Positions 17,815-26,961 of a stretch of DNA of 64,000 nt are shown one piece after another. Numbering within the stretch: the first letter of the stretch is position 1; each line of letters starts with the position of its first letter. The position numbers and the translations under genes were made by a program. The notes under the pieces were generated by a model. That model worked only from the letters and a program-made list of their open reading frames with translations, was not told where the DNA came from and did no database searches. Source of the stretch: an uncultured Opitutales bacterium. Its GTDB lineage: Bacteria > Verrucomicrobiota > Verrucomicrobiia > Opitutales > Intestinicryptomonadaceae. The stretch covers positions 62,001-126,000 of the forward strand of contig URAK01000003.1 of assembly GCA_900545705.1 (NCBI GenBank), given 5' to 3'.

Positions 17815-20304
17815 ATGTACACCGAAAACGAAACAATAATAAATACGAGCATTACCCAGATAATGCAGAGCGCGTACATCGACTACTCAATGTCGGTGAT
17901 TATATCGCGCGCGCTGCCCGACGTGCGCGACGGCTTGAAGCCCGTGCAAAGAAGGGTATTGTACGCCATGCTGCGCGAAGGGCTTTTGCACAACCGCCCG
18001 TTTGACAAATGCGCGGGCGTTGTGGGGGAAGTTTTGAAAAACTACCACCCGCACGGCGACTCCTCCGTTTACGACACGCTTACAAGGCTCGCGCAGGACT
18101 GGGTTATGCGCTATCCCCTCGTAATGCCTCAGGGCAACTTCGGCTCGATTGAGGGCGACAGCCCCGCTGCATACCGATACACGGAATGTAAGCTCGCAGA
18201 AATAGCGGAAGACTTGCTTGCGGATATAGACAGCGACACCGTCGATTTCATGCCCAACTACAAGGAAACGACGACCGAGCCCGTCGTCCTACCCTCCGCC
18301 CTTCCCACGCTGCTTATGAACGGCTCAACGGGCATAGCAGTCGGCATGACAACAAATATTCCGCCGCACAATCTCGCGGAGTTGATTGACGGAATCTGCA
18401 TGCTAATCGACAACCCCTCGACACCCTTCGAGGAATTGCAAAAAGTCATAAAAGGCCCCGACTTCCCGACCGGCGGCGTAATAGTCGGCAGAAACGGCAT
18501 CGACAGCTACATGAAAACTGGGCGCGGCATCGTAAAGATACGCGGCGTCGCAAACGTCGAGGAGTTGAAGAACGGCAAGGAGCAGATTGTAATTACCGAA
18601 ATTCCGTACAACGTCAACAGAAACTCCCTGGTGGAAAACATCGCGCAGCTCGTCACGGACAAAGTTTTGACGGAAGTGAGCGACATCAGAAACGAGTCGG
18701 ACGAAAATACGCGCGTGGTTGTCGAATTAAAGCGCGGGGAATCGCCGAGAGTCGTGCTCAACAAGCTCTTTAAGCACACTCAGCTTGAAGCGTCGTTCGG
18801 CGTGATATTGCTCGCGCTCGACAAGCGCAAGCCGAAGCTGATGAACATGCGGGAAATGCTCGAATGCTACATCGAACACCGCAGGGAAGTCGTCTATCGC
18901 CGCACTTGCTACCTCTTGCGCAAGGCCGAGGACCGCGCCCACATACTCGAAGGCTACAAGATTGCCCTAAACAACCTCGACGATTTCATAAAAATCATAA
19001 GGGCGTCGAAGGACAGGGACGAAGCCAAGGGCGCTCTAATGGCAAAATATCCGCTTTCAGAACGCCAGGCAAACGCAATACTCGACTTGCGACTCCACCA
19101 GCTGACAGGCCTCGAGCGCGAGAAAATCGAGAATGAATATCTGGAATTGATGAGGCTCATAGAAGAGTACAACTCAATTCTTAAAAACGAGAAAAAACTT
19201 CTTTCCGTAATAAAGAAAGAACTTCTGCAAATGAAGGAAAAATATCCTTCTCCGCGCAAGACCCAGTTTATGGCCGCGGAAGGCGAATTCCGCATGGAAG
19301 ACGTCATCGCAAACGAAGGCTGCATAATCTCCGTTTCCCACAACGGATTTATAAAGCGCACGAGCGTAAGCGCATACCGCTCGCAGAAGCGCGGCGGCAA
19401 AGGCGTCATCGGCAGCGGGCAATACGACGAAGACTTTATCGAACATATCTTTACGGCCTCCACGCACGACTACATAATGTTCTTTATGAATAACGGCCGC
19501 GTGTATGTCGAAAAAGTCTACGAGATTCCCGAAGGAACGCGAATTTCAAAGGGGCGTTCCATAAAAAATGTACTCGCCCTCCAGCCCGACGAAAAAGTCG
19601 CAGCAATGATTTGCGTCAAAAACCTCGACGACCAGCACCACTCGCTCGTCATGGCGACTAAAAACGGCGTCGTGAAAAAGACGATACTGTCCGAATACAA
19701 AAATTGCCGCAAGGGCGGAATAATCGGCATAACCCTTGACGAAGGCGACGACCTCATCGGAGTTGTCCTCGCGGAAAACGAAGCCAATATCATTCTTGTG
19801 ACATACGCGGGAATGTCCATACGCTTCAACGAGACCGACCTCCGCGCGCAGGGCCGCGCAACACGCGGTGTAAAGGGTGTTACCCTCAAAAAGAAAAACG
19901 ACTGCGTAAAGGCGATTGTCGTTGTAGACCCCAACTCTACGCTGCTTATAGCCGGTGAAATGGGCCAAGGCAAAAGAACTTCGTACGATGAATACCGCCT
20001 GCAAAACCGCGGAGGCTCGGGAGTCATAGCCATAAAGACCCACGGGGTTGCGGGCGCGCTCTCCGTTAAGGAGGACGACGAAATAATGATGTTTACGCAG
20101 GGCGGACAAGCTGTTCGCTCACCTGTGAAAGGCATTCGGATAATCGGGCGCACTACACAGGGCGTAAGGCTCATAAACCTTGCTGAAGGAGACAAGCTCA
20201 TCGGAATTTGCAGGATAATCGACGCAAAAGACGACGATATAAATACGTCGGAAACGCCCGAGAATGACGGAAATCCCCCCGAGGAAGCTCCCCAAGAGGC
20301 GTAA
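17815..20304 (+). CDS. gyrA: DNA gyrase subunit A
   Basis: The 829-residue subunit cuts and rejoins DNA. The catalytic Tyr122 lies in AAYRYTECKL. The quinolone-resistance-determining region reads HPHGDSSVYDTLTRLAQDW, with Ser and Asp at the positions equivalent to E. coli Ser83 and Asp87, which is the susceptible-type arrangement. The C-terminal domain has beta-pinwheel repeats and a GyrA-box-like QKRGGKG near residue 525, supporting gyrase rather than topoisomerase IV. It ends with an acidic tail and a terminator. Confidence 0.97.
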   Translation: MYTENETIINTSITQIMQSAYIDYSMSVIISRALPDVRDGLKPVQRRVLYAMLREGLLHNRPFDKCAGVVGEVLKNYHPHGDSSVYDTLTRLAQDWVMRYPLVMPQGNFGSIEGDSPAAYRYTECKLAEIAEDLLADIDSDTVDFMPNYKETTTEPVVLPSALPTLLMNGSTGIAVGMTTNIPPHNLAELIDGICMLIDNPSTPFEELQKVIKGPDFPTGGVIVGRNGIDSYMKTGRGIVKIRGVANVEELKNGKEQIVITEIPYNVNRNSLVENIAQLVTDKVLTEVSDIRNESDENTRVVVELKRGESPRVVLNKLFKHTQLEASFGVILLALDKRKPKLMNMREMLECYIEHRREVVYRRTCYLLRKAEDRAHILEGYKIALNNLDDFIKIIRASKDRDEAKGALMAKYPLSERQANAILDLRLHQLTGLEREKIENEYLELMRLIEEYNSILKNEKKLLSVIKKELLQMKEKYPSPRKTQFMAAEGEFRMEDVIANEGCIISVSHNGFIKRTSVSAYRSQKRGGKGVIGSGQYDEDFIEHIFTASTHDYIMFFMNNGRVYVEKVYEIPEGTRISKGRSIKNVLALQPDEKVAAMICVKNLDDQHHSLVMATKNGVVKKTILSEYKNCRKGGIIGITLDEGDDLIGVVLAENEANIILVTYAGMSIRFNETDLRAQGRATRGVKGVTLKKKNDCVKAIVVVDPNSTLLIAGEMGQGKRTSYDEYRLQNRGGSGVIAIKTHGVAGALSVKEDDEIMMFTQGGQAVRSPVKGIRIIGRTTQGVRLINLAEGDKLIGICRIIDAKDDDINTSETPENDGNPPEEAPQEA

Positions 20305-20311
20305 AACTTTA

Positions 20312-20339
20312 AGGGCGTCTAAAAAACGCCCTTTTTTTA
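20312..20339 (+). terminator. Terminator of gyrB-gyrA
   Basis: The inverted repeat AGGGCGT / ACGCCCT with a seven-base loop lies a few bases after the gyrA stop and is followed by seven Ts. Confidence 0.9.
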
Positions 20340-20362
20340 TGAACTTCAAAAAACTCTAAAAA

Positions 20363-21343
20363 ATGTCCGATTTAAAAGATGTTGCATTGAGGGAAGAAGT
20401 CCGCGCGTTTTTGGAAAAATTTCCAAAGCGCGGAGGCCCGGTTATGGCGCGGGCGATTTTCGACGCAAAAGACGGCAAAAATAAAATGCTAAACTTAATC
20501 CGCGCACAGCGCAACGCCGGCGCGGAAAATATAAGTGCGCAAAACTATTATGAGACGCAAATGGAAGTCGGCGATGGACAATCCATTAAAATCAGGGTAT
20601 ATAACGCCGAGCCTGAAAGGCCAAAAACTGCGCTTATATACCTGCACGGCGGGGGGTGGACGATAGGCTCCGCGCAAACCTGCGCCAAAGTATCTTCCGA
20701 CTTCGCCAAATACTTTACGGTAATCGTGCCTGAATACAGGCTTGCCCCGGAGCACCCCTACCCCGCGGCGCTCGACGATGTTCTCGCCACCGTAAAATGG
20801 GCTCTTGGAAATTCTGAGCAGCTCGGAATTTTAAACGGGGATTTTTTCATGTGCGGAGACAGCGCGGGAGGGCATCTCGCAATCACGTCCGCTCTAAAAA
20901 GCATTTCACAAAAGCTCCCAACACCCGCAAAGCTCGCGCTATTCTATCCTGTGACAAGCATGTTTTACAAAGGAGATTCGTGGGATAGATTTGCTTCCGG
21001 ATATGCGCTCGACGCGGAAGCAATGGACGCCTTCAACTGCGCATATTGCGGAGATATCTCCGCAAGGCGCCAGCCATGCGTATCTCCGCTTGAATTTGCC
21101 GACTTTAAAGGCTTCCCGCCAACAATAACCATATTTTCTTCCCACGATATACTGCGCGACCAATGCAAACAATTCGCAAAAAAACTCTCGGAAACCGGCG
21201 TGCCGTCGCGCTGCGCATGCATAGAGGGCGCGCCTCACATTTTTATGACAATGCCGGGCATGGAGGAATGCTATAACGAGGCGTTTAAACTTGCCCGCGA
21301 CTTCCTAATTTCCGATATGCCGCGCGAAAAAAGCAGACAATAA
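20363..21343 (+). CDS. Alpha/beta-hydrolase (HSL-type esterase/lipase)
   Basis: The 326-residue protein has the oxyanion motif YLHGGGWTIGS (about residue 93), the nucleophile elbow GDSAGGHLA (Ser about 169), the catalytic Asp region SSHDILRDQ and the final His in GAPHIF. This order defines the hormone-sensitive-lipase group of carboxylesterases, which includes acetyl-xylan and sugar-ester hydrolases. There is no signal peptide, so it should be cytoplasmic. It stands alone between the gyrA terminator and the convergent folate cluster. The substrate cannot be inferred. Confidence 0.88.
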   Translation: MSDLKDVALREEVRAFLEKFPKRGGPVMARAIFDAKDGKNKMLNLIRAQRNAGAENISAQNYYETQMEVGDGQSIKIRVYNAEPERPKTALIYLHGGGWTIGSAQTCAKVSSDFAKYFTVIVPEYRLAPEHPYPAALDDVLATVKWALGNSEQLGILNGDFFMCGDSAGGHLAITSALKSISQKLPTPAKLALFYPVTSMFYKGDSWDRFASGYALDAEAMDAFNCAYCGDISARRQPCVSPLEFADFKGFPPTITIFSSHDILRDQCKQFAKKLSETGVPSRCACIEGAPHIFMTMPGMEECYNEAFKLARDFLISDMPREKSRQ

Positions 21344-21390
21344 GTTCAGCATCTGGCTTACTCGTAAAGGCTGGGAAACTTGAAAAAAAA

Positions 21391-22311
21391 TTAAATTTTA
21401 CCGGCTTCGAGAACGAGCCCGTAGCGCAAATTGCAAAAAGTGTGCATAACGCTCGGTGCGCCAAGTTTTCGCATAAGGGCGCAAATACATGCAAAAGCCG
21501 CGGGAACTATGTCTGTGCGCCCTTTGCTTACAGAGTATTTGCGCTCTCGAGTATCAGAGTCGCAAGAGCAAACCGCATCTAAAAGCATGCGCATTTGATC
21601 AAAAGTAATGACATTATCCTCGCCTCCAAGCCCGAGCGCCTTTTTGGCAAAGCGCGCGGCAACAACTGCGCCTCCCGCCCCGACAAGCGTTTTAAAGCGC
21701 GGAACTCCCGTCCCAAAAGCGGATTTCATTTCCGCTTCAAAGAAATTGTTCAATGTTGAGGTTTCGGAAGGGCTAAGCGGTTTTTTAGGATTTTTTATAA
21801 ATCTGCGGGTTATATTTACGGCTCCGACAGGCAAGCTTAGGCATTTGTCCATTTTCCCGTCGCTTCCAAAAACGACTTCTAGGCTTCCGCCGCCCAAATC
21901 AAAATACGCAGTCGGCTCCGTAGAATCTATGGAGGGATCAGACATCGCGCCTAGATACGAGAGCCTTGCTTCGTCGTTTTCGCTCAAAATCTCCACTTTT
22001 GTCCCGCATATACTAAAAATATCGTCGGCTATCGACTGCCCGTTTATGGCAAGTCTGAAAGCGGAAGTTGCAACGGCGTACGTCTTAAAATCTTTCGCAA
22101 AGTTGCCGGCTACAGATTGGAACTGGGATATGGAGTCGGCCGCAAGCTCCGCAGCATTGGGAACCAAACCTGCGGACTCCATTGAAGAAACGCGCGAGTT
22201 CTTAGTTTCCTCGTAAATTCTTTCAACGCTTCCGTCGGGATTGGCGCGGCCAAGAAGGCATTTTATGGTATTCGAGCCTATATCGACAGCGAGTATATTT
22301 TCGGAGGTCAT
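21391..22311 (-). CDS. Ppx/GppA family phosphatase (exopolyphosphatase-like)
   Basis: The 306-residue protein begins with the ASKHA phosphate-1 motif LAVDIGSNTIKCLLGR and contains TSAFRLA, the catalytic region YLGA and the phosphate-2 motif YFDLGGGSLEVVFG near residue 140. It has only the two-domain core, without the C-terminal HD domain of longer Ppx enzymes. Members remove terminal phosphate from polyphosphate or from guanosine pentaphosphate. The ATG overlaps the rsmI stop (ATGA), so it is the last gene of the folate-rsmI operon. Confidence 0.88.
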   Translation of the reverse strand: MTSENILAVDIGSNTIKCLLGRANPDGSVERIYEETKNSRVSSMESAGLVPNAAELAADSISQFQSVAGNFAKDFKTYAVATSAFRLAINGQSIADDIFSICGTKVEILSENDEARLSYLGAMSDPSIDSTEPTAYFDLGGGSLEVVFGSDGKMDKCLSLPVGAVNITRRFIKNPKKPLSPSETSTLNNFFEAEMKSAFGTGVPRFKTLVGAGGAVVAARFAKKALGLGGEDNVITFDQMRMLLDAVCSCDSDTRERKYSVSKGRTDIVPAAFACICALMRKLGAPSVMHTFCNLRYGLVLEAGKI

Positions 22312-22997
22312 AATTTAAAATCCCCCGGTGCCACTATAACGGTAAACTCGCCTTTTGTTGAGGCATTTTTCAATTCTGCGCATACGTCGCGGAGAGTCCC
22401 TACAAAAAATCTTTCGTAAATCTTTGAAATTTCCTTGGCGAAGCACACGACTCTTTCCCCTCCAAAAACTTCAAGGGCATCGTCGGCGAATTTTTCAATT
22501 CTGTACGGGGACTCGTAAAAAATAAGCGTATGCGGAAAGTCGGCATATTTTTCAAAAAAAGCCTTCCTGGCAGATGTTTTAGGAGGCAGAAAACCCGCGA
22601 ACAAAAAAGAGTCGCTTGGAAGTCCCGACGCGCACAATGCGGAAATAAAAGCACACGCTCCGGGTATAGGCACAACCTTTATTCCGGCGCGCCTGCATTC
22701 GCGCACTATTCTAAAACCGGGGTCGCTTATGCACGGAGTCCCGGCGTCGCTTAGCAGCGCAATGTTTTTCCCCTCCATTAGCTTTTCAAGCAATGCCGGG
22801 GCGGCGGATTTCTCGCGGGAATTCTCGTTTACAAACATCGTTTTTTTTATGCCGAGTTTTCCCAAAAGCCCGCCCGTCACACGAGTGTCTTCGCAGGCAA
22901 CCAAGTCGCATTCCGCGAGCGTGCTTTTTGCCCTTTCGGATATGTCGGCGAGATTTCCTATTGGCGTCGCCACAACATAGAGAATGCCAGGTTGCAT
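22308..22997 (-). CDS. rsmI: 16S rRNA (cytidine-1402 2'-O)-methyltransferase
   Basis: This tetrapyrrole-methylase-fold enzyme of 229 residues modifies C1402 in the ribosomal decoding centre using S-adenosylmethionine. The signature LYVVATPIGNLADIS starts the protein, followed by CEDTRVTGGLL, LLSDAGTPCISDPG and FYESPYRI. I placed the start at the ATG of 22997, one base after the folK stop; an in-frame TTG eight codons upstream is possible but would overlap folK. Coupled to folK upstream and to the Ppx-like gene downstream. Confidence 0.95.
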   Translation of the reverse strand: MQPGILYVVATPIGNLADISERAKSTLAECDLVACEDTRVTGGLLGKLGIKKTMFVNENSREKSAAPALLEKLMEGKNIALLSDAGTPCISDPGFRIVRECRRAGIKVVPIPGACAFISALCASGLPSDSFLFAGFLPPKTSARKAFFEKYADFPHTLIFYESPYRIEKFADDALEVFGGERVVCFAKEISKIYERFFVGTLRDVCAELKNASTKGEFTVIVAPGDFKL

Positions 22998-22998
22998 G

Positions 22999-23487
22999 TC
23001 AAAACGCGCCGAATGGCTCAAACATTTTGCTAAACTCGGAAATCTCCGCTTTTAAATCGGAAAATTCTTCGCAATCAAAAGCTCCGCATGCAAGCAAATC
23101 CAAAAGCGGGGTTTTTACGAAATCCCTCTCGCGCCAACGCGGATGCGGCACGGTCAGCTCGGCGTTTGAAATGGATTCGCGCCCGTAAAAAATTATGTCT
23201 ATGTCTATCGGGCGCGGGCCATTTGCAAAATTTTCCTCCCTTCCAAGCTCCCTTTCAAGGCGCTTGCATTGTCTAAGCAACTCCATAGGCTCCACTAAGG
23301 TTTCGCCAAATACCGCTGCGTTTAAAAAGTCCCTTTGGTCCTCATAACCAACCGGAGGAGTGCTATATATGCGCGACTTCGCCGAAAACGCGCAAAATTC
23401 TTCGAGCATTGAAAGCGCCTTTACGAGATTCTCGCGGCGGTTGCCCATATTAGAGCCCAGCGACAGAATTATTTTTGTTGCCTTCAC
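22999..23487 (-). CDS. folK: 6-hydroxymethyl-7,8-dihydropterin pyrophosphokinase
   Basis: The 162-residue kinase transfers pyrophosphate from ATP to the folate pterin precursor. The family motifs LSLGSNMGNRRENL, the metal-binding RPIDIDIIFYG and VPHPRWRERDFVKTPLLDL are intact. The start is a GTG at 23487 that overlaps the folB stop as GTGA, so translation is coupled. Its product feeds folP, two genes upstream. Confidence 0.96.
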   Translation of the reverse strand: MKATKIILSLGSNMGNRRENLVKALSMLEEFCAFSAKSRIYSTPPVGYEDQRDFLNAAVFGETLVEPMELLRQCKRLERELGREENFANGPRPIDIDIIFYGRESISNAELTVPHPRWRERDFVKTPLLDLLACGAFDCEEFSDLKAEISEFSKMFEPFGAF

Positions 23488-23858
23488 TTTATGTAATCCT
23501 CTCTTTTCCTCCGAATTTTAACGGAGATTTTTCCAAAATCGTACCCCACATCGACTCCCAATTTTGCGACTTCAATTTCCGCTTCTGCAAGGTTTGCAAA
23601 CCTTGTAAAAAGCCTTTCCGCTATCATGTCGACGAGCTTTTCTATTAGTCTTACGCTTTCGCCCGACAAGACCCCCTCCGCTATCGCCATCGCGGCGGGA
23701 TAGTCTATTGTCATAGACAAATCATCGGTTTTAGCGGCTGGGCCAAGATTTAAGAAAAGGCGCATCGAGACTTCAAAATCCCGCGATTCGTCGCGCTCTG
23801 CCGCAAAGCACCCATGCTTGCCGGAAAGCTTTAATTTTTCTATTATTATTTCGTCCAT
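23484..23858 (-). CDS. folB: Dihydroneopterin aldolase
   Basis: The 124-residue protein cleaves dihydroneopterin to glycolaldehyde and the folK substrate. The family start IIIEKLKLSGKHGCFAAERD, the middle TIDYPAAM and the C-terminal strand VGYDFGKISVKIRR fit FolB. It overlaps folP by 13 bases upstream and folK by four bases downstream, giving a complete folP-folB-folK unit. Confidence 0.93.
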   Translation of the reverse strand: MDEIIIEKLKLSGKHGCFAAERDESRDFEVSMRLFLNLGPAAKTDDLSMTIDYPAAMAIAEGVLSGESVRLIEKLVDMIAERLFTRFANLAEAEIEVAKLGVDVGYDFGKISVKIRRKREDYIK

Positions 23859-24670
23859 ATTTTCTTAATTGTAAGCGCGGTTTTTACGGCGTTTAAAGTC
23901 TTTTTTACGTCGTGAACGCGCAGTATGTCTGCAAAATTGTTTAGCGCCGCAATTGCGCCAACTGCGGCGGTTGCGTCGTCCCTGTCGGAGAAATCGTCCC
24001 CGACTATTTGGGAAAACATAGACTTGCGCGAAACCCCAAGCAAGACCGGAAACCCAATTTTTTTTAGACCTTTGAGGCGCGCTATAAGTTCTACATTCTG
24101 GGAAAAAGTTTTGCCAAAGCCGATTCCGGGATCAAGTATAATATTTTCCGCCTCAACACCTGCCGCCAAAGCGGCGTCTATCTTTTTGCGCATATTATCC
24201 AAAAATTTCTCAAAAAAATCCGCCTTTATCTCTGTCCCCCTATTGTTGTGGGTTATTGCGAGCCCGCAATTAAGCTTAGCGGCAACTTTAGCCATTTTGT
24301 ACCCCCCGCTAATATCGGAAACTACATCGTTTATTATGTCAGCTCCCGCGCCTACCGCGGCCGCGGCGACTGCCGGCTTGTAGGTGTCTGCCGACAGCGC
24401 AACATCTGGAAACTTTGCGCGAACCGCCTCGACTGCGGGAATTAGGCGCGCAAGCTCCTCCGCTTCAGATACTAATTCAGCTCCCGGCCGAGTCGATTCC
24501 GCCCCAATATCGATAATTTCGGCGCCGCTATCCACCATTTCTCCAGCCTTTTTAAGCGCCGAATCGATAGACGCATATTTTCCACCGTCTGAGAACGAGT
24601 CCGGAGTGACGTTTAGTATCCCCATTACAACTGGGTGTCTGCCGCTAAATATTTCCTGAAGTTTTCGCAT
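23846..24670 (-). CDS. folP: Dihydropteroate synthase
   Basis: This 274-residue enzyme joins the pterin diphosphate to p-aminobenzoate and is the sulfonamide target. GILNVTPDSFSDGGKY, DIGAESTRPGAE, ILDPGIGFGKTF and GVSRKSMF are all present in the usual order, with the C-terminal RVHDV. Its start overlaps the end of the upstream TPR gene by 26 bases, so the folate genes may be read from the TonB-cluster promoter as well as any internal one. Confidence 0.97.
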   Translation of the reverse strand: MRKLQEIFSGRHPVVMGILNVTPDSFSDGGKYASIDSALKKAGEMVDSGAEIIDIGAESTRPGAELVSEAEELARLIPAVEAVRAKFPDVALSADTYKPAVAAAAVGAGADIINDVVSDISGGYKMAKVAAKLNCGLAITHNNRGTEIKADFFEKFLDNMRKKIDAALAAGVEAENIILDPGIGFGKTFSQNVELIARLKGLKKIGFPVLLGVSRKSMFSQIVGDDFSDRDDATAAVGAIAALNNFADILRVHDVKKTLNAVKTALTIKKIWTK

Positions 24671-25892
24671 TTTTAAGATATTGCAAATATTCGCCTATGT
24701 CTTCTCGGCGCGTTTGAATATAGAGGGCACGCGCCATTGAAATCGCAGAATCTATATCCCCAGTTTTGACCGCAACCGACATCAGACCGATTTTCGCCGC
24801 AACTGCGCAGGATTCGTCTTTCCCCGCCCTTTCATAGTAGATTTTTGCCGCGTTGAAGTCGCCCTCAGAAAAGTATATTTTCGCAAGCTCAAAGCATGCG
24901 AGCGCGTCGTCAGGCGCGGCTTTTATACACTCCAAGAAGTCCTTCTTTGCTTCGTCTTTTTTGCCAAGAGCCATGTTTGCAACCGCCCGTATGCGCGATT
25001 TTTCGGGGGATTCCGGAAGTTTTGATAGCAATTTTAGCGATTTTTCCGGTTCCCCAGAATAAGCGAGCGCCTTTGATGCTTCCAAAAGCCTTTCTCTATC
25101 GCCTTCCGACTCATAAATTTTTGCAGCCTCAAAGTACGCCTGCTTGGAAAATAAAATATCGGCGCAAATAATTTGCGTTTTTTTTCTGTCAGCGTCGGAT
25201 TCTGGCACCATTGAGAATGCCGCAATCGCGCCTGCGGCGTCTTGCAATTTTGCCCTGCACTTGCCCAATAATTTCAGCGTTGCGGCGTCCGGAAATTTTT
25301 TATTTAGAATGTCCTCGCATATTTTCGCGGCCTGCGAGTACATATCGAGGTTGAATAAGTAAAAGGCCTTGGCGTAAAGCGCGTCGAGCCTCTCCGGAAC
25401 TTGGATTAGAGCCTGCTCGACACAGCTCAATGCGGCTGAATAATCGGAGCGGCGCGCGGCGTATGCGGCAAGCCACAATAGTATATCAACATCAGAATTC
25501 CCTGACAGCGCGAGAGCCTTCGCAAAATTTTCGCGTGCCTGCTTCTCTTTTCCTATTCTATCGAGCGAATACGCCAGATTTTTGCGGGCGGCAAAAAAGT
25601 TTGGCATTTTTTCGAGAGCGGAAGAATAGGCTACCGCCGCAGCCTCAAAATTTCCGCTGCGATATAGAAAATTCCCGAGGGTAAACGGAATAGCCGCGCT
25701 GCAATTTTTTTCTCCGGCCGCTTCCGAAAGTATTTTTATGCTTTCGTCGCTTTGCGCGGAGGCTTTTTTTAGGATTGCAGACTCGCGCTTTGTAATTGTC
25801 GGTATGTTCCCGAAAGGCGACTCCAACGCGTTTTGCCCCAACACCGCAAGGCAGGGGCAAACAAATAAAATCGCGTAAAAAATAGTTCTCAT
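24645..25892 (-). CDS. Exported TPR protein of the TonB/ExbB cluster
   Basis: The 415-residue product has a signal peptide (hydrophobic core FYAILFVCPCLAVLG) and a long run of TPR units, for example NFLYRSGNFEAAAVAYSSAL (about residue 71), KNLAYSLDRIGKEKQARENF (about 105) and AKIYFSEGDFNAAKIYYERA (about 345). It is periplasmic or outer-membrane attached by prediction. The ATG overlaps the TonB-like gene (ATGA). TPR proteins at the end of TonB/ExbB/ExbD clusters recur in marine Gammaproteobacteria, where the complex is an extended TonB system; the same role is plausible here but unproven. Confidence 0.85.
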   Translation of the reverse strand: MRTIFYAILFVCPCLAVLGQNALESPFGNIPTITKRESAILKKASAQSDESIKILSEAAGEKNCSAAIPFTLGNFLYRSGNFEAAAVAYSSALEKMPNFFAARKNLAYSLDRIGKEKQARENFAKALALSGNSDVDILLWLAAYAARRSDYSAALSCVEQALIQVPERLDALYAKAFYLFNLDMYSQAAKICEDILNKKFPDAATLKLLGKCRAKLQDAAGAIAAFSMVPESDADRKKTQIICADILFSKQAYFEAAKIYESEGDRERLLEASKALAYSGEPEKSLKLLSKLPESPEKSRIRAVANMALGKKDEAKKDFLECIKAAPDDALACFELAKIYFSEGDFNAAKIYYERAGKDESCAVAAKIGLMSVAVKTGDIDSAISMARALYIQTRREDIGEYLQYLKNAKTSGNI

Positions 25893-26557
25893 TTTATTTC
25901 CGAAATTTTAAACGGAACCGGCAGTATAAACTGCGCGCGAACTTTTTTGCCGTTCTTCATTGGAGATTCGTACAAAAATTTCGACACAGCCTCTTTCGCA
26001 GCCTCCGCAAATAAAGTATTCGTGCAACGCTCTACGTCAAGCACCTTGACGCTTCCGCTTTCGTCTATCTCGACAAGCAGCCTTGCTTCGCCTGAAATTC
26101 CCCGCTTAAACAATTTTGGCGGATATTTGACGCGGACAGATTTTAAAAGTTTTGGGATTGAGTCGAGCTCAGACAGCTCGAAAACCGGATTTTCAAAAGT
26201 CTGCCCGCCCGCCTGCGCAAACTCCATTCCTTCCGTGTCGGCGCCGCCTATGGAAAATTTCGCGGGAGAATCGGAAATTGCGGATATGTCCGCAGATATG
26301 TCGCCCGAAAAATTTTTTATAGCCGTTGTCTGCGAAGGCGAAAAGCCCCTAATGCTTATTTTCTCCGACGATTCCGCAGGCCGCGGCTTTTCCGGGCCAA
26401 CCTCTGCAGCGTAAACCTTTGTGTACTCGACAGGCACTTTTTTTGTTTCGACGCCCGTAAGCGATATCGGAAGTATCGAAAACGTTCCAAACGCCAATAG
26501 AGCCGCCAATGCGAAGGCGGCTGCTTTGTTTTCAGGTATGTCGAAAGTTGCCTTCAT
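25889..26557 (-). CDS. TonB-like energy-transducer protein
   Basis: The 222-residue protein has one N-terminal membrane helix (about residues 13-35), a Pro- and Glu-containing linker, and a C-terminal TonB fold with the KSVRVKYPPKLFKRGISGEA and VSKFLYESPMKNGKKVRA type strands (about residues 145-215). It should couple the inner-membrane proton channel to outer-membrane receptors. I used the ATG at 26557, which overlaps the exbD stop as ATGA; a 17-residue upstream extension lies inside exbD. The linker is short and lacks the long Pro-Lys repeat of E. coli TonB. No TonB-dependent receptor lies in the window. Confidence 0.9.
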   Translation of the reverse strand: MKATFDIPENKAAAFALAALLAFGTFSILPISLTGVETKKVPVEYTKVYAAEVGPEKPRPAESSEKISIRGFSPSQTTAIKNFSGDISADISAISDSPAKFSIGGADTEGMEFAQAGGQTFENPVFELSELDSIPKLLKSVRVKYPPKLFKRGISGEARLLVEIDESGSVKVLDVERCTNTLFAEAAKEAVSKFLYESPMKNGKKVRAQFILPVPFKISEIK

Positions 26558-26961
26558 TTCTTTCGCGTCGCAACAAATATCTCCTTTGCCCCGCACCCTT
26601 TCGCGCAATCCATTACCTCTACGAGGCGCTTTACGGGAACGGTTGCGTCGGAATTTATTACAAGCGCCCCGCCAGACTTCGACAGGCGCGCTTCGAGCGC
26701 GGGCTTTAAAGAATTTATGCCGTATTTTTCCCCGTCAAGCAACACGCTTCCGTCGTAGGTTATCGCAACATTCACGGCGTTCGAGTCGGGAGTTTGGGAA
26801 TTTTCGGCAGAGGGCACATCAACGCCCATTGCGTCGTTGTCGGCAAATACCATCGTCACAATAAAAAATATCAGCAATATGAAAATGACGTCTATCAGCG
26901 GCGAAATATTTATCGCCGACGCCGGTTCCTCGTCTTCAAATCTCGGCCGTCTAAGACTCAT
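26554..26961 (-). CDS. exbD: ExbD/TolR-type biopolymer transport protein
   Basis: The 135-residue protein has one membrane helix near the N terminus preceded by NISPLIDVIFILLIFF, in which the Asp of PLIDV is the conserved proton-carrying residue of ExbD/TolR. A periplasmic domain follows, including DATVPVKRLVEVMD. It pairs with the ExbB proteins encoded directly upstream; it overlaps the small exbB by four bases and tonB by four bases. Confidence 0.95.
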   Translation of the reverse strand: MSLRRPRFEDEEPASAINISPLIDVIFILLIFFIVTMVFADNDAMGVDVPSAENSQTPDSNAVNVAITYDGSVLLDGEKYGINSLKPALEARLSKSGGALVINSDATVPVKRLVEVMDCAKGCGAKEIFVATRKK

